A DNA stretch of 64,000 nucleotides from Saccopteryx bilineata (lineage: Eukaryota; Chordata; Mammalia; Chiroptera; Emballonuridae), in contig NC_089492.1 of NCBI RefSeq assembly GCF_036850765.1, forward strand, positions 294,708,590 through 294,772,589, given 5' to 3'. Shown one piece after another: positions 1 to 11,946 of this stretch (the first letter of the stretch is position 1; each line of letters starts with the position of its first letter). Position numbers and translations under genes: made by a program. Below the pieces are notes generated by a model. It had not been told where the DNA came from and searched no databases. It saw only the letters and a list, made by a program, of their open reading frames with translations.

Positions 1-378
1 AAATGATATCTACCCAGACAGGAAACCAGGTGCTCCCTGTTATTCAAAGTGAGCATCTTTCATGAAGTCTGGAACAGGCCAACCTAGGTAACTACACAGA
101 AAGGAGGGGCAACCATGGCCCCAGATGATCCAATTCATGACATCGCACATTCTAAAGTAACAAGTATCCCACGGCAGAGTCTTGCAGAACCTGTGGTCTC
201 ACAAGCAGTGACTACACTGGAGGCCGATATTCCTGGTACAAGCACATCCCCCAAAATGTGGGCAGGAACAGGGAGGATGACCCGGTGCACCGAGGTTCCA
301 GCATCTAGACTGAATGACAACCAGGGCCAAGCCAGGTCTGAGGGTTCTCTCACATAAACATCAAGATTTCTGACTCCT

Positions 379-558
379 GCCTGACCTGTGGTGGCAGAGT
401 GGATCAAGAGCCGACCTGGAATGCTAAGGTCGCCGGTTCAAATCCCCGGGCTTGCCTGGTCAGGGCACATATGGGAGTTGATGCTTCTTGTCCTGTTCTT
501 TCTCTTTCTCTTTCTGTCCCCTCTCTCAAAATAACTAACTAAAATCTTAAACAAAAAA
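379..558 (+). repeat. F3 SINE
   Basis: Head GTGGCAGAGTGGATCAAGAG, B-box GGTTCAAATCC. TSD AGATTTCTGACTCCTG before, GATTTCTGATTCCTG after. Confidence 0.85.
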
Positions 559-790
559 AAGATTTCTGATTCCTGAGACCAGTTTTGCAGGTACTCAGAG
601 CAGCAGAAAAGGAGTGCTTGGGGACAGGAGGGATGGAGCACACAGATCGGAACTGGCACCATCCACAATGTGCCAAGAAAACAGGAAAGGAAGTTGTGCC
701 CACCACTTCACTGTGGCAAGGATAGTGCTGTCCTGAAAAGGAATAGAACAGAGACCAGCCCAGGACCCTGGGTGGCTGTGAGGGCCTTAC

Positions 791-941
<151 letters not shown>

Positions 942-962
942 TCAGGAGCACCATGTGTGTTT

Positions 963-1514
963 GCTGTTAGTGAGAGAGAGGGACAGACAAGAAGGGAAAT
1001 GAGAAGCATCAATCATCAGTTTTTTGTTGTGGCACTTTAGTTATTCATTGACTGCTTTCTCATTTGTGCCTTGACCACGGGCCTTCAGCAGACCGAGTAA
1101 CGCCTTGCTCAAGCCAGCGACCTTGGGTCCAAGCTAGTGAGCTTTACTCAAACCAGATGAGCCCGCGCTCAAACTGGCAACCTCGGAGTCTCAAACCTGG
1201 GTCCTCTGCATCCCAGTCCAACACTCTATCTACCGGGCCACTACCTGGTCAGGCTTAGTTGTTCTTTGATGGATTTCTCAAATGTGCCTTGATTGGGGGG
1301 CTACAGCAGAGTGAGTGACCTGTTGCTCAAGCCAGCGACCATGGGGTCATGTCTATGATCCCACACGGAAGCCAGTGACTCTGCATTCCAACTGGTGAGT
1401 CCACGCTCAAGCCTGGATAAGCCTGCGCTCAAGATGGCAACCTTGGGGTTTTGAACCTGGGTCCTCTGCATCCCAGGCTGACGCTGTTTTCTCTGTGCAC
1501 CACCTGGTCAGGCA
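963..1514 (-). repeat. Two adjacent F2 SINEs
   Basis: Two heads in the same orientation end at about 1255 and 1514 (both CACC/CTACCTGGTCAGGC). The second has the older CATGTCTATGATCCCAC segment. Confidence 0.8.
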
Positions 1515-1554
1515 GTAGCATGTTTTGACTGTGTTTCTGTGGATTGTATATTTG

Positions 1555-2035
1555 TCAATCTGCCATCCATTAATTGCAGGTTAAACTAACAGCCCAATTT
1601 CTTTGTATCACCCTTGCAATCCAAAGACCAATGTCTGAACCAACTTATTAATGAACTCTCACACACCAAGTATTTTCTATGCCCAAAATCAGCCCAAGGT
1701 GGGGTATCAGACAGCGAGGACGGACTCTGTGCCCCAGGAACACTAGCCTTATACAAAGTAAGCAGCCCGGAGCTGTCATTCCCCACGCCCTGCATTTCCC
1801 TGGAATGGCACAATAAACACTCTGGCCTAAGCTTCCCCTTCACTTGTGCTTTCCCACTAGGCCTAGTTTTATGTTCTGAGCCTCTGTCTCTTGGCAAATA
1901 TAATAAAATCTCCTTTAAATCCACTGGTCTCTCTGTGTTGTCACTACTCATGCCACTCCTTAAATGAAAATCCCGTGGATACAATCACTCAGCCACTTCT
2001 CTCTCCAGGGTATTCAGTCCTTACCTGCACATCCA
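1555..2035 (+). repeat. LTR-like segment
   Basis: A unique-looking stretch with AATAAA at about 1811 and 1900, followed by a TCTCTGTGTTGTCACTACTC stretch, like the R/U5 part of a retroviral LTR. The boundaries are uncertain and no internal retroviral region is seen. Confidence 0.35.
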
Positions 2036-2149
2036 TCTCCTCCCCGACTTCACAGCGAGAGAGTTACCCAGAGTGGTGGAACCGGTGCTAGCTCTCATCC
2101 TTCCCATCGATCACACCACACAGTATCAAACGTGTGGGACATGTAACAG

Positions 2150-3240
2150 AAAAGTGCCATCTCTGTCAGCCCCACCCCTCTCCTGCTAGTCAATGTCCCT
2201 GGGGTCCCCCAGATCCTGTCTCTCAGACTCCCAAGCTCAGTCTCATTCTTCTCCCTTAAGTGCCCAATGTCAGGGCTTGGGACCAACACTTCACAGTCCC
2301 CTCACTCACTGGATGACTCTGACTCCTCCAAGGTAACAACTCCCACTGAGATCCCCAGCTCAACCATAGGCATTTCCTTCACCCCCTAATGGGCCAGTCT
2401 GTACATGGAATCCAGGCCGTGCAGGGGAAATGCCTCCAGCATCCAACTCAGACCCACTTCTGCTCCTAAATACCAAAGTCCCCAAGTGCAGGGGCTAAGT
2501 CCAAGCCTCAGGGTCTCCTGTCACCACTCAGCTTCTTTTTTCGTTGTTTCTAAGGTGTTTTTTGTTGTTGTTGTTGTTTTTTACAGAGACAAAGAGAGTC
2601 AGAAGGATAGATAGGGGCAGACAGACAGGAATGGAGAGAGATGAGAAGCATCAATCATCAGTTTTTCGTCGCGACACCTTAGTTGCTCATTGATTGCTTT
2701 CTCATATGTGCCTTGACCACGGGCCTTCAGCAGACGAAGTAACCCCTTGCTCGAGCCAGCGACCTTGGGTCCAAGCTGGTGAGCTTTGCTCCAACCAGAT
2801 GAGCCAGTGCTCAAGCTGGCGACCTCGGGGTCTCGTACCTGGGTTCTCCGTATCCCAGTCCAATGCTCTAACCACTGCACAACCACCTGGTCAGGCCACC
2901 ACCCAGCTTCTTGTTTCAGCTTCAGATGCCACAATGTCACATCCCTCGGCGCTCTCCCCTTCTGCATTGTACCACCCACCCCGTGAACGGTCAGGACCTC
3001 TTCCTCTCTCCTTATTTGGGGCCCAATGACACTGACCTCCCACCCCCACTCCCGCTCCACTGTCAGCCTACAACTCTCCTAGCTGATCCCATTTTTCCCT
3101 CAGCTTCCATCTCATGTGCATACTGGCCTTGGAAAACTATCTAGTTCCTCCACCCCACCATCACTCACATAAACACACACACACACACCCTGCTTCTTTA
3201 TCTGTCTGTGACGCCTGCCACTCCACCTAGGTGCCCAATC
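2150..3240 (+). repeat. L2-like fragments split by an F2 SINE
   Basis: C/T-rich sequence (2150-2560 and 2898-3170) resembles the 3' half of L2 in composition and short blocks. A minus F2 SINE occupies about 2561-2897, and an (AC)n tract lies at 3173-3188. Confidence 0.4.
2561..2897 (-). repeat. F2 SINE
   Basis: TTG-rich tail at 2561-2582, head ends ACCACCTGGTCAGGC. Confidence 0.85.
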
Positions 3241-3246
3241 AAGACA

Positions 3247-3430
3247 GCCAGTGGCCTTGGCCAGTTAGCATGTCATCCAGAAATACCAAGATTGAGGAGT
3301 TGATCCCCATCAGGGCAATACTATTAAGTGACCAATGCACGCAGAACTAAGTGCAAGAACAAAAGAATGTTTCCCTCTCTCCCCCTTCCTCAGTCTCTCT
3401 AAAGTCAATGAAAAAAATAATAATAATAAA
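3247..3430 (+). repeat. F4 (Ves-like) SINE
   Basis: Degenerate tRNA head (GGCCAGTTAGCATGTCATCC), CCAATGCACGCA segment and CT-rich end before AAGTCAATGAAAAAAATAAT. Confidence 0.6.
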
Positions 3431-3639
3431 AGACACAGCACTCAGGGCTTGCATTCCCATTTGTTGGGCTCCAAGGACATCACCATCATAACCTAGAGAT
3501 GCTGCCTCGTGAATCCAATCCACAACTTTGTCCTGAGCCACACACCAACCGCTATGTTGTGGCTGTCTCTAATCGGCATCCATTCTCGGCATCTTTTATG
3601 TAAAAGTGCCTGCTGACACTTCCCGTTGCAGTTTCCACA

Positions 3640-4190
3640 AAAATGTTCCATCTGAAAACCCTTCATCCAGCAGACTTCCCCCATTTTAGCAGATGGAGAA
3701 TCCTTCCCTCCAAACAAGGTCAAACCTGGGGTCACCCCTGGTTCTTCCTTCCATCCCATTTCCTCTTCTCCCTCATCTTCCACATCATACAATCTGGTGG
3801 ATCTACTTCAAAACACATCCACGGACCAACCACCGCCCCACCTCCATAGTCACCACCCTTGTGTAGCCACTGCCCTGTGTTTCAACTGCACTGTTGAAAG
3901 AAATTTCTGCCCGGTCTCCTTGACTTCATTCCAATCACCCCCAGTGTGTCATCCACTCTGCAGTCAGAGGGGAGAGCCTATGAAATCTGGGTCATGGCAC
4001 CTTCTTCTCCTGATTTTAAGTTTCCCACCAACCTCAGATTAGAGGCCCAGGTCTTCAGGCTGTCATTCAACGCCTGATACCTGTGCACTCCCCCTTCTAA
4101 GCCCCTATGTAGCTCCCATTTCCACTGGATATAACAGAGAACTACAATTTCTTTACCATCCCAGCTAAACCTCATCTCCTAGCATTTGAA
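3640..4190 (+). repeat. L2-like 3' fragment
   Basis: The order of blocks (CACCCCTGGTTCTTCC, CACATCCACGGACCAACCACC, ..CTCTGCAGTCAGAGGG, GGCTGTCATTCAACGCCTGATA) matches L2 ORF2 end/3' region as I know it, strongly diverged. Confidence 0.5.
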
Positions 4191-4200
4191 CACTCTAAAT

Positions 4201-4531
4201 CAGGGGTCCCCAAACTTTTTACACAGGGGGCCAGTTCACTGTCTCTCAGACCGTTGGAGGGCCGGACTATAAAAAAAACTATGAACAAATCCCTATGCAC
4301 ACTGCACGTATCTTATTTTAAAGTAAAAAAACAAAACAGGAACAAATACAATACTTAAAATAAAGAACAAGTAAATTTAAATCAACAAACTGACCAGTAT
4401 TTCAATGGGAACTATGCTCCTCTCACTGACTACCAATGAAAGAGGTGTCCCTTCCAGAAGTGCGGCGGGGGCCGGATAAATGGCCTCAGGGGGCCGCATG
4501 CGGCCCGCGGGCCGTAGTTTGGGGACCCCTG
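4201..4531. mobile_element. hAT non-autonomous element, perfect TSD
   Basis: The 331-bp element has terminal inverted repeats CAGGGGTCCCCAAACT and its complement, flanked by identical 8-bp copies CTCTAAAT (4193-4200 and 4532-4539). It has no coding capacity and is GC-rich at both ends with an AT-rich middle. It inserted in old L2-like sequence. Confidence 0.92.
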
Positions 4532-4784
4532 CTCTAAATCCTATGTCCAGGACTTCCTGCCACATTTTACAACGTCAGTTGTCAAAATGGGAACTGCTCC
4601 GTACAGCCCGGAACTAGACACAGAATCCTGGGCCTGTTGAAAACACATGGTCTTCAGACTCAAGAGTGTGAGAAGGACAGGAAAAACTCCGGGACACTAC
4701 CATGCCCCGAGGGGACATATGGCAAGGTGCCAAAACCACTGGCGTGGTAACTGTGATGGGTGATTGTGGACAGACTCTACTCAC

Positions 4785-4826
4785 CTGTGCGGGGTCTGTG
4801 AGCATTTCTGCCACTGCCACAGGACC
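4785..4826 (-). CDS. Unit D, 42-nt alternative exon
   Basis: A possible 14-codon cassette lies between acceptor CTACCCACAG and donor GTGAGTA, phase 0 at both ends, encoding GPVAVAEMLTDPAQ. It resembles the short exon between exon 1 and KRAB-A in some relatives (the VPVAADLLTD type, as I recall). Skipping it keeps the frame. Comparison with related loci would decide whether it is used. Confidence 0.5.
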
Positions 4827-5026
4827 CTGTGGGTAGAGGAAGGCCAGGAGAAAGAGGTAACCATGGTAGGATCCCACCAGCTGAGCTGGAACATCACCCC
4901 AGCCCTGCCCTGGATCAAAGTGATCTGAGTATGATGATCTGAGCTCAGCAGCTCAGACAGCAGTGCTGCCTCTCAACAGCTGGGCGACTCTGCAGAAGGA
5001 CTCAGGGAAAATAAAATGCTCATAGG

Positions 5027-5331
5027 GGCCTGACCATGCGGTGGCACAATGGATAGAGCATCAGACTGGGATGCGGAGGACCCAGGTTCGAGACCCCGAG
5101 GTGGCCAGCTTGAGCGCGGGCTCATCTGGTTTGAGCAAGGGGTTACTCGGTCTGCTGAAGGCTCACGGTCAAGGCACATATGAGAAAGCAATCAATGAAC
5201 AACTAAGGTGTCGCAACGAAAAATTAATCATTGATGCTTCTCATCTCTCTCCGTTCCTGTCTGTCTGTCCCTATCTATACCTCTCTCTGTCTCTGTAAAA
5301 CAACAACAACAACAACAACAACAACAAAAAA
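5027..5331 (+). repeat. F2 SINE
   Basis: Intact A- and B-boxes; tail is (AAC)n at 5300-5325. It stands just right of the unit D 42-nt exon. Confidence 0.9.
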
Positions 5332-5631
5332 ATGCTCATGGGGGTCAGAATGCTTCCAACTCCATTGGGCTCAAATTGGTTATCAAATGTAAGCAGTACA
5401 TACAACGATCAGCTATTAAATTCGCTGGGTCAACAGTTTGTACATATTTTCAATGCAAATGAATTGTTATGATTTTGAAATCGCAGTCTTTATTTTTACT
5501 GCTTTTTAAGATTTCAAAGTCTTCTTACCTAAAACTACACTGGACGCAAATACCTAGAAGTAAATGAATGGCAAACCAATCCTGAAGTGTTTGCATAAAT
5601 TGACCTTATTGAATAGGTTCCTTTCTTTTTT

Positions 5632-5818
5632 ATTTTTAAAGACATTGGTTTTACAGAAAAGGAGAGAGAGAGGCCAGGGAGCGAGAAGTATCAAGTCATG
5701 GCTGCCTCACTTTAGTTGGTCATCGATTGCTTGTGCTAGGTGCCTTCACCAGTCCTCAAACCAGTGACCTCAGCATTCAAGGTCGGGGTTTTATCCACTG
5801 CACCACTGCAGGGCAGGC
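5632..5818 (-). repeat. F3-like SINE, diverged
   Basis: GACCTCAGCATTCAAGGTCG and TTTTATCCACTGCACCACTG are the F3 head in reverse. Confidence 0.65.
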
Positions 5819-6009
5819 CAAACAGGTTCATTTCTAAATGTACACTGTATGGGCAGATTTAGATAGAGAAGCTGTTCGTTTGTGTTTATCTCAATAAACC
5901 TGCCCTCACCGTAGTTACCCCGGGGGTCAAAGTCACGTGCCTTAATTCCACGTCTTGCTTTGACTCACTTTAAACGTCCACCTCACGACTTGGTTTTTTC
6001 TTGTTTTTA

Positions 6010-6258
6010 AGTTTTTTGACAGAGACCAGACAGAGTCAGAGAGAGGGGCAGAGAGGGACAGACAGACAGGAAGGGAGATGAGAAGCATCAATTCTTCGTT
6101 GCGGCACCTTAGTTGTTCACTGATCGCTATCTTATATGTGCTTTGACCCTGGGGGGCTACAGCAGAGCGAGTGACCCCTTGCTCAAGCCTGCGACCTCGG
6201 GGTCTCCAACCTGGGTCCTACGCTCCATCCACTGCACACCCTCTGTGAGGCCTCACGG
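6010..6258 (-). repeat. F2 SINE, shortened
   Basis: Tail of GA-rich sequence, then GAGAAGCATCAATTCTTCG; the head is degenerate (CATCCACTGCACACC). Confidence 0.7.
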
Positions 6259-6259
6259 C

Positions 6260-6800
6260 CTGCTTCTCCGCACCGTGCTTCCTTCACAACCGCCATGGTC
6301 TCCGGCCGCTCAGATCTTCAAAGGGGAGACACTCCCCGTCCCGGTTCCCTCAGCAGTAGACCCCGGTTCCTCCCAGAATTCGGGCCGCCCCTGAGGGAAC
6401 TCAGCCTCCACCTCGCAGGGATCGGGGGCGGCGTCTCTCCATCCGGGCTCTGACTTTGAGGTGAGAACCGGGCGGTGAGGCGGAGGTGAGGAGTTGGGGG
6501 TGGGGGGGAAGCAGCACTCACATCAGCCTGGTACAACGACGTGGCCCCACCAGTCCTCAGAGTTGCCTCCATGTGGGAGGGATGGAGTCTCTACAGGAAC
6601 TTCCTGACCATCGTCAGAACCCGGAAATACGACGGAAGTCCCGCCCCATACGCTGAGCGCGCACAAAACACGCGCATCTTCTAAACCTTCATTGGCTAAG
6701 TTTCGCCCCCATACGCCGCCGCGAACCGTAAAGACTCCTGGGTATAGTAGTTTCTGCCACCGCCCCCCTCTGTCCTGTCTCGGTTCCTAAGTCAGTCCGC
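6260..6800 (-). promoter_or_regulatory. Unit D promoter patch
   Basis: This is CpG-rich sequence around the candidate exon 1. Upstream, an inverted CCAAT (ATTGG near 6691) and a CTGGGTATAGTAGT block (6738-6751; minus ACTACTATACCCAG) occur in the same arrangement as at units A and B. The far edge is bounded by a repeated TA-flanked element at 6894. Confidence 0.6.
6522..6572 (-). CDS. Unit D, candidate first coding exon
   Basis: The ATG at 6572 opens MEATLRTGGATSLYQAD and ends at donor GTGAGTG in phase 0. It is a KZFP-like first exon by position, phase and CpG-rich setting, although it diverges from the usual MAAA start. It would splice to the 42-nt exon at 4785-4826 or directly to 791-917. 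Confidence 0.55.
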
Positions 6801-6893
6801 TCATGGCCGATCAAGGCCCAGTGAAGTGGTCAGGGGCACTGGTGATGAGAATAACAGGGCTACGAAAACAGCGTGGATGCTTGCTCTAAAATA

Positions 6894-7263
6894 AGTTGAC
6901 CAATCGTCCTCTTTTAGGGAGTACAGTCCTTCTTTTGTAACTTCCGTTATCCCTCGAAAAGTGTCCTCCTACATGTCCTTTTTGATACTGTGAAGACTAA
7001 TCTGTAAATGTCCGTATTTGATCGATGCAGTCGGTCCATTACATGTGATGTGATGTATCTAAATAAATACTTTTTTCTTACAGTTATTATTAAAAATTAA
7101 TAGTCATGTAAGCATAATTACAATATAAAATATTACTTTTATTATGCATTGATCTATTATAGTGTATTATTGTTGCAATGAATAAAATGTTTCTTTTATT
7201 TACGATATTGTTTTCTTCTATTTATTTTTGTCCTCCTTTTCACTGTAAAAATGTTGGCCACCT
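6894..7263. mobile_element. TA-flanked MITE, copy 1
   Basis: About 370 bp with ends AGTTGACCAATCGTCCTC and GTTGGCCACCT between TA dinucleotides. A second copy at 43424-43781 aligns along its length. It could be Tc/mariner-type or have longer target duplications (CTCTAAAA/TCTTAAAA); the class is open. Confidence 0.75.
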
Positions 7264-7285
7264 TATCTTAAAAGGCACATTCCCA

Positions 7286-7531
7286 GCCTGACTAGGTGGT
7301 GGCACAGTGGATAGAGCGTCAGACTGGGACCCTGAGGAGTAAGGTTCGAAACCCCGAGGTCTCCAGCTGGAGCCAGGGTTCATCTGGTTTGAGCAAGGGG
7401 ACACTCACTCTGCCATAGCCCCCTGGTCAAGGCACATATGAGAAAGCAATCAGTGAACAACTAAGGTGCCACAACAAAGAATTGATGCTTCTTATCTCCC
7501 TTCCTGTCTGTCACCAAAAAAAAGGGGGGGG
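7286..7531 (+). repeat. F2 SINE
   Basis: TSD GGCACATTCCCA (7274) / GGCACATACCCA (7530). It lacks the central LINE-like segment of longer F2 copies. Confidence 0.85.
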
Positions 7532-7927
7532 GGCACATACCCAAATTTATTGGAAAGCACTCCAGAAAGTCAGAGAAAGGACAGGGGTCTGTTATATCAG
7601 ACCAAGCTACACATCCAAGGGGACCACTATGTCACAATGATGCCAAGTTCACTCACAGCAGTCAGCTATTTTGTGGCCTTTCAAATACACATGATCTGGA
7701 GTCAGTTTTCAAAGCTTTCTGGGTATCTGGCCCAAGAAGAGAAGAGACTTCAAAGGAAGGCCTGGTGGGGAGGATGAGGATGACAGGAGACAGAGAAGTA
7801 CGTAAAAAGCTGACACTATGCCTCCAGTTCCCAGAGAAACGACTTTCCTTACTGTATGTCAGTTATTGTATTTGAACCCACTGAAAACTACATTTCTTCA
7901 GAGACTTACTACTTAATATCAGAGAAT

Positions 7928-8297
7928 TTTTTTTTTTTGTATTTTTCTGAAGTGAGAAGTGGGGAGACAGAGACAGACTCCCATACACCCAACCTGGATC
8001 CACCCAGGATGTCCACCAGGAGGCGATTCTTTGCCCATCTGGGCCATTGCTCCATTGCAACCAGAGCTATTCCAGTGCCTGAGGTGGAGGCCAGGGAGCC
8101 ATCCTCAGTGCCCAGGGCCAACTTTGCTCCAATGGAGCCTTGGCTGTGGGAGAGGAAGAGAGAGATAAAGAGAAAGGAGAAGAGGAAAGGTAAAGAAGCA
8201 AATGGGCGCTTCTCCTGTGTTCCCTGACTGGGAATCGAACGAGGGACTTCCACACGCCGGGCTGACGCTCTACTGCTGAGCCAACGTCCAGGTCAGA
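7928..8297 (-). repeat. F1 SINE
   Basis: T-run, TTTTTCTGAAGTGAGAAG end and a full body back to the tRNA-like head; a few CpG sites decayed. Confidence 0.9.
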
Positions 8298-8821
8298 GAT
8301 TTTTGTTTAATTCAAAATTTTAAGAATTTGAAACCCATATGAGAAGACTATGACTTATCACATGCAACTTACTGCTGGAATAATTGTGCTCTTGGCGTGT
8401 ATAAAAGGAGTGCCTTGTCCCCAAGACAAAACTATGGGATTTCATGGTCTCATCTCACTGGGAAGTGATTTAGTATTTCACCTGAAACTGCAGCAGGGAT
8501 GTCTTCAAAAGGAGTGATGTTTTTCACCTAAACACTTGTGAATGAAAATTGCTGAAAGGTATTAATAATGACTACAGTGTTATTCAAAGGAAGTAGCAGA
8601 AAAGTTCTAGGAAAACAAGGGTGACACATAAAAGTTCAGATCTCAGTGAAATTTAAGAGTGTGAAGTCTGAAAAGCCAGAGAATGGAGGTGAGCCAGTGG
8701 CAGTCCTGGATCCATGGCCACACTCAGTCTTTAGTCTCCAAAACTGTGACTCATTTTTCAGACTTGAAAACATGGTTCTTTCACTGCTTGCAGACAAAAA
8801 GAGAACATTTAAAGACTTGGC

Positions 8822-9700
8822 AGCAATGAAAAATGCTCATCATCACTAACTATTCGAGAAATGCAAATCAAAACTACAATGAGATACCACCTCACATGTG
8901 TTAGATTAGCTATTATCAACAAGACAGGTAGTGTTGGAGAGGCTGTGGAGAAAAAGGAATCCTCATTCACTGTTGGTGGGAATGTAAAGTAGTACAACCA
9001 TTATGGAAGAAAGTATGGTGGTTCCTCAAAAAATTAAGAATAGAACTACCATATGACCCAGCAATCCCTCTGCTGGGTATATACCCACAAAACTTGAAAA
9101 CATGGGTACATAAAGACACATGCACCCCCATGTTCATCGCAGCATTGTTCACAGTGGCCAAGACATGGAAACAGCCAAAATGTCCTTCAATAGAGGATTG
9201 GATAAAGAAGATGTGGTACATATATACAATGGAATACTACTCAGTCATAAGAAATGATGACATAAGAAAACCAGTTAGGTGATGGAAGACAATTTGACTT
9301 TGGGTGATGGGAATGCAGCATAATCAAATGTCAAAATAACCTGGAGATGGATGTTCTCTCTGAACATATGTACCCTGATTTATCAATGTCACCCCATTAA
9401 AATTAATTTAAAAAAATGATGACATAGGATCATTTATAACAACATAGATAGACATTGATAACATTATACTGAGGGAAATAAGTAAGAGAAAGCTAAGAAC
9501 TGTATGATTCCATACATAGGTGGGACACAAAACTGAGACTCATGGACATAGATAAGAGTGCAGTGGTTACCGGGGGGAAGGGAAGGGTGGAAAGGGAAGG
9601 GGGTGTAGGGGAAAGGAAAGGGTTTAAAGAGAAACTAAATATAGGGTGATAGAAGATGATTTGACTTTGGGTGATGGGTATACAACATAACTGATTGCCC
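8822..9700 (+). mobile_element. L1 3' fragment, with a shorter L1 tail inserted
   Basis: It carries the classic ORF2 end/3' junction: ACAATGAGATACCACCTCAC, a GGAGAGGCTGTGGAGAAAAAGG block, CTGCTGGGTATATACCCA, GGAATACTACTCAGTCATAAG. A second, short 3' tail (9266-9413) interrupts it and is flanked by AAATGATGACATA copies (about 9253 and 9414). No open ORF2 remains. Confidence 0.85.
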
Positions 9701-9749
9701 AAAGGATGTGGAGATTTTTTTTGGTCTTTTTTATTTTATTTTATTTTAT

Positions 9750-10091
9750 TTATTTTTATTTATTTATTTTTTTACAGAGACAGAGAGTCAGAGAGAGGGA
9801 CAGATAGGAACAGACAGACAGGAATGGAGAGAGATGAGAAGCATCAATCATCAGTTTTTCATTGCGACACCTTAGTTGTTCATTGATTGCTTTCTCATAT
9901 GTGCCTTGACTGTGGGCCTTCAGCAGACCGAGTGACGCCTTGCTCGAGCCAGCGACCTTGGGCTCAAGCTGGTGAGCTTTTGCTCAAACCAGATGAGGCC
10001 GCCCTCAAGCTGGAAACCTCGAGGTCTCGAACCTGTGTCTTCCACATCCTAGTCCGACGCTCTATTCACTGCGCCACCGCCTGGTCAGGTG
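9750..10091 (-). repeat. F2 SINE
   Basis: T-rich 3' tail at 9716-9772 merges with L1 tail sequence; head ends CACCGCCTGGTCAGG. Confidence 0.88.
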
Positions 10092-10480
10092 GCCTTAAAT
10101 ATTCTTGACGGTGGGACGCTACATGATGACACTTGGATAGAGACGAGGGTTCGGAATGAGGATGGGGTATTAGCCAGGGCCACACAGCGGGTTGTAGAGG
10201 CAGACATTGCAAGTAACCTGCAGATGTAGGGGGAACCCTATGTAGAGGAGGTGGCCCAGGGTCACCCACGCTCCCTGCCAATAGACTCATTTAAATAATT
10301 TCAAGGTCTCGGGGGCATAAGGGGTGTCCCAACCTGGCTCTTGGATGTGAGGGATAGTGTATAGCAGTCCAGAGTGTGAGTCCCTGATAAGGACAGTGGT
10401 TGGGGGTATTGACTTAATCACCTGCCCCCAAAAGGAAAATGACCAGCGACAATCCAGGGATTCAAAAACTGTACCAACAG

Positions 10481-10879
10481 GCCCTGGCCGGTTGGCTTAG
10501 CGGTAGAGCGTCGGCCTGGCGTGCGGGGGACCCGGGTTCAATTCCCGGCCAAGGCACATAGGAAAAGCGCCCATTTGCTTCTCCACCCCCCCTCCTTCCT
10601 CTCTGTCTCTCTCTTCCCCTCCCACAGCCAAGGCTCCATTGGAGCAAAGATGGCCCGGGCGCTGGGGATGGCTCCTTGGCCTCTGCCCCAGGCGCTAGAG
10701 TGGCTCTGGTCGTGGCAGAGCGACGCCCCGGAGGGGCAGGGCATCGCCCCCTGATGGGCAGAGCTTCGCCCCTGGTGGGCGTGCCGGGTGGATCCCGGTG
10801 GGGCGCATGCGGGAGTCTGTCTGACTGTCTCTCCCCGTTTTCAGCTTCAGAAAAATGCAAAAAAGAAAAGAAAAAAAAA
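10481..10879 (+). repeat. F1 SINE
   Basis: Nearly intact copy. TSD AAAACTGTACCAACA before (about 10465) and after (about 10877). It sits at the left border of the L1 at 10880-15060. Confidence 0.93.
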
Positions 10880-11167
10880 ACTGTACCAACACAGTATCTT
10901 CATAATCCTATATATCAAAACACCATGGTACTGCCCTAAAGACAAACATATAGACCACTAAAATAGAACAAGTCACACAGAAATGACAGGCAGCATATTT
11001 AATCAAATAATTGACAACAGTGCCAAGAGAAATGCAATGGGGGAAGGACAAACTTCTCAACAACAAACTTCTTGGCATTGAAACAAAAAGCACAGAAAAC
11101 AAAAGCAAAAATAGATATACTGAAATACATCAAATTACAAACTTCTGTGCATTAAAGAATACAATCA

Positions 11168-11466
11168 GGCTCTGGCTGGTTGGCTCAGCAACTAGAGCAT
11201 CGGCCCAGCATGAGGTCGTCTCGGGTTCGATCCCTGGTCAGAAGACACATGAGAAGTGACCACCTTCTTCTCTTCACCTCCCTCTCCCACTTCTCTCTCT
11301 CTTCCCCTCACGCAGCCAGTGGCTCTGGTTGAGAGTTGGTCCCAGGCTCTGAGAACAGCTCAGTTGATTCGAGCATCGGCCCTAGACAGGGGTTGCCAGG
11401 TGGATCCCAAACAGGGCACATGTGGGAGTCTATCTCCTCTCCTCTCACTTAAAAAAAAAAAAAAAA
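11168..11466 (+). repeat. F1-variant SINE
   Basis: Head GGTTGGCTCAGCAACTAGAG, shorter body with a CCAGTGGCTCTGG segment. TSD AAGAATACAATCA on both sides (11155, 11467). Confidence 0.8.
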
Positions 11467-11572
11467 AGAATACAATCAAGATAGTGAACAGGCATCTTAC
11501 TGGATAGATGAAAGCACATATAAATCATATATTCCATAAGTGGTTAGTATCTAGATTATATAAAGACTGCTA

Positions 11573-11733
11573 CAGCCCTGGCCTCATGGTTCGGTTGGCT
11601 GGAACATAATCCAGAAGTGCAGAGGTTGCTGGTTTGATCCCTGGACAGGGCACATACAGGAACAGGTTGATGTTCCTCTCTCTCTCTCCCTCTCTCTCTC
11701 TCTCTCTCCCTCTCTCACTAAAAATCCAAAAAA
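11573..11733 (+). repeat. F4 SINE
   Basis: tRNA-like head with GGTTTGATCCCTGGACAGGG, then GGAACAGGTTGATGTTCC and a (CT)n tail. Confidence 0.7.
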
Positions 11734-11946
11734 TAAGTGTTTGAAAATAAAACAAAATCATATCCACACAATAATCACCTCAATAGATGGAAAAAATTTA
11801 GAGCAACGTCTACAAATATATCCACATGTATGCAGTCAACTGAACTTTCACAAAGGAGCAAAGGCAATTCAATGGAGAGAGGGTGGTCTTTTCAACAAAT
11901 GATGCCAGAAGTACCGGACATCCTCACATTTAAAAGAATTATCTAG

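Noticed and set aside
10481..10560. tRNA gene-like sequences with A- and B-boxes
   Set aside because: They are SINE heads: followed by the family body and A-tail, flanked by TSDs, and lacking a proper tRNA anticodon stem. All other copies behave the same.
10462..10860. Open frames of 80-150 codons on both strands, recurrent in many places (for example at 10462, 15024, 33771, 40003, 51168, 62301)
   Set aside because: They coincide with F1/F2 SINEs; the same peptide words (CALAGNRT, SIAPWWA and similar) recur at each copy. No splice or start support.
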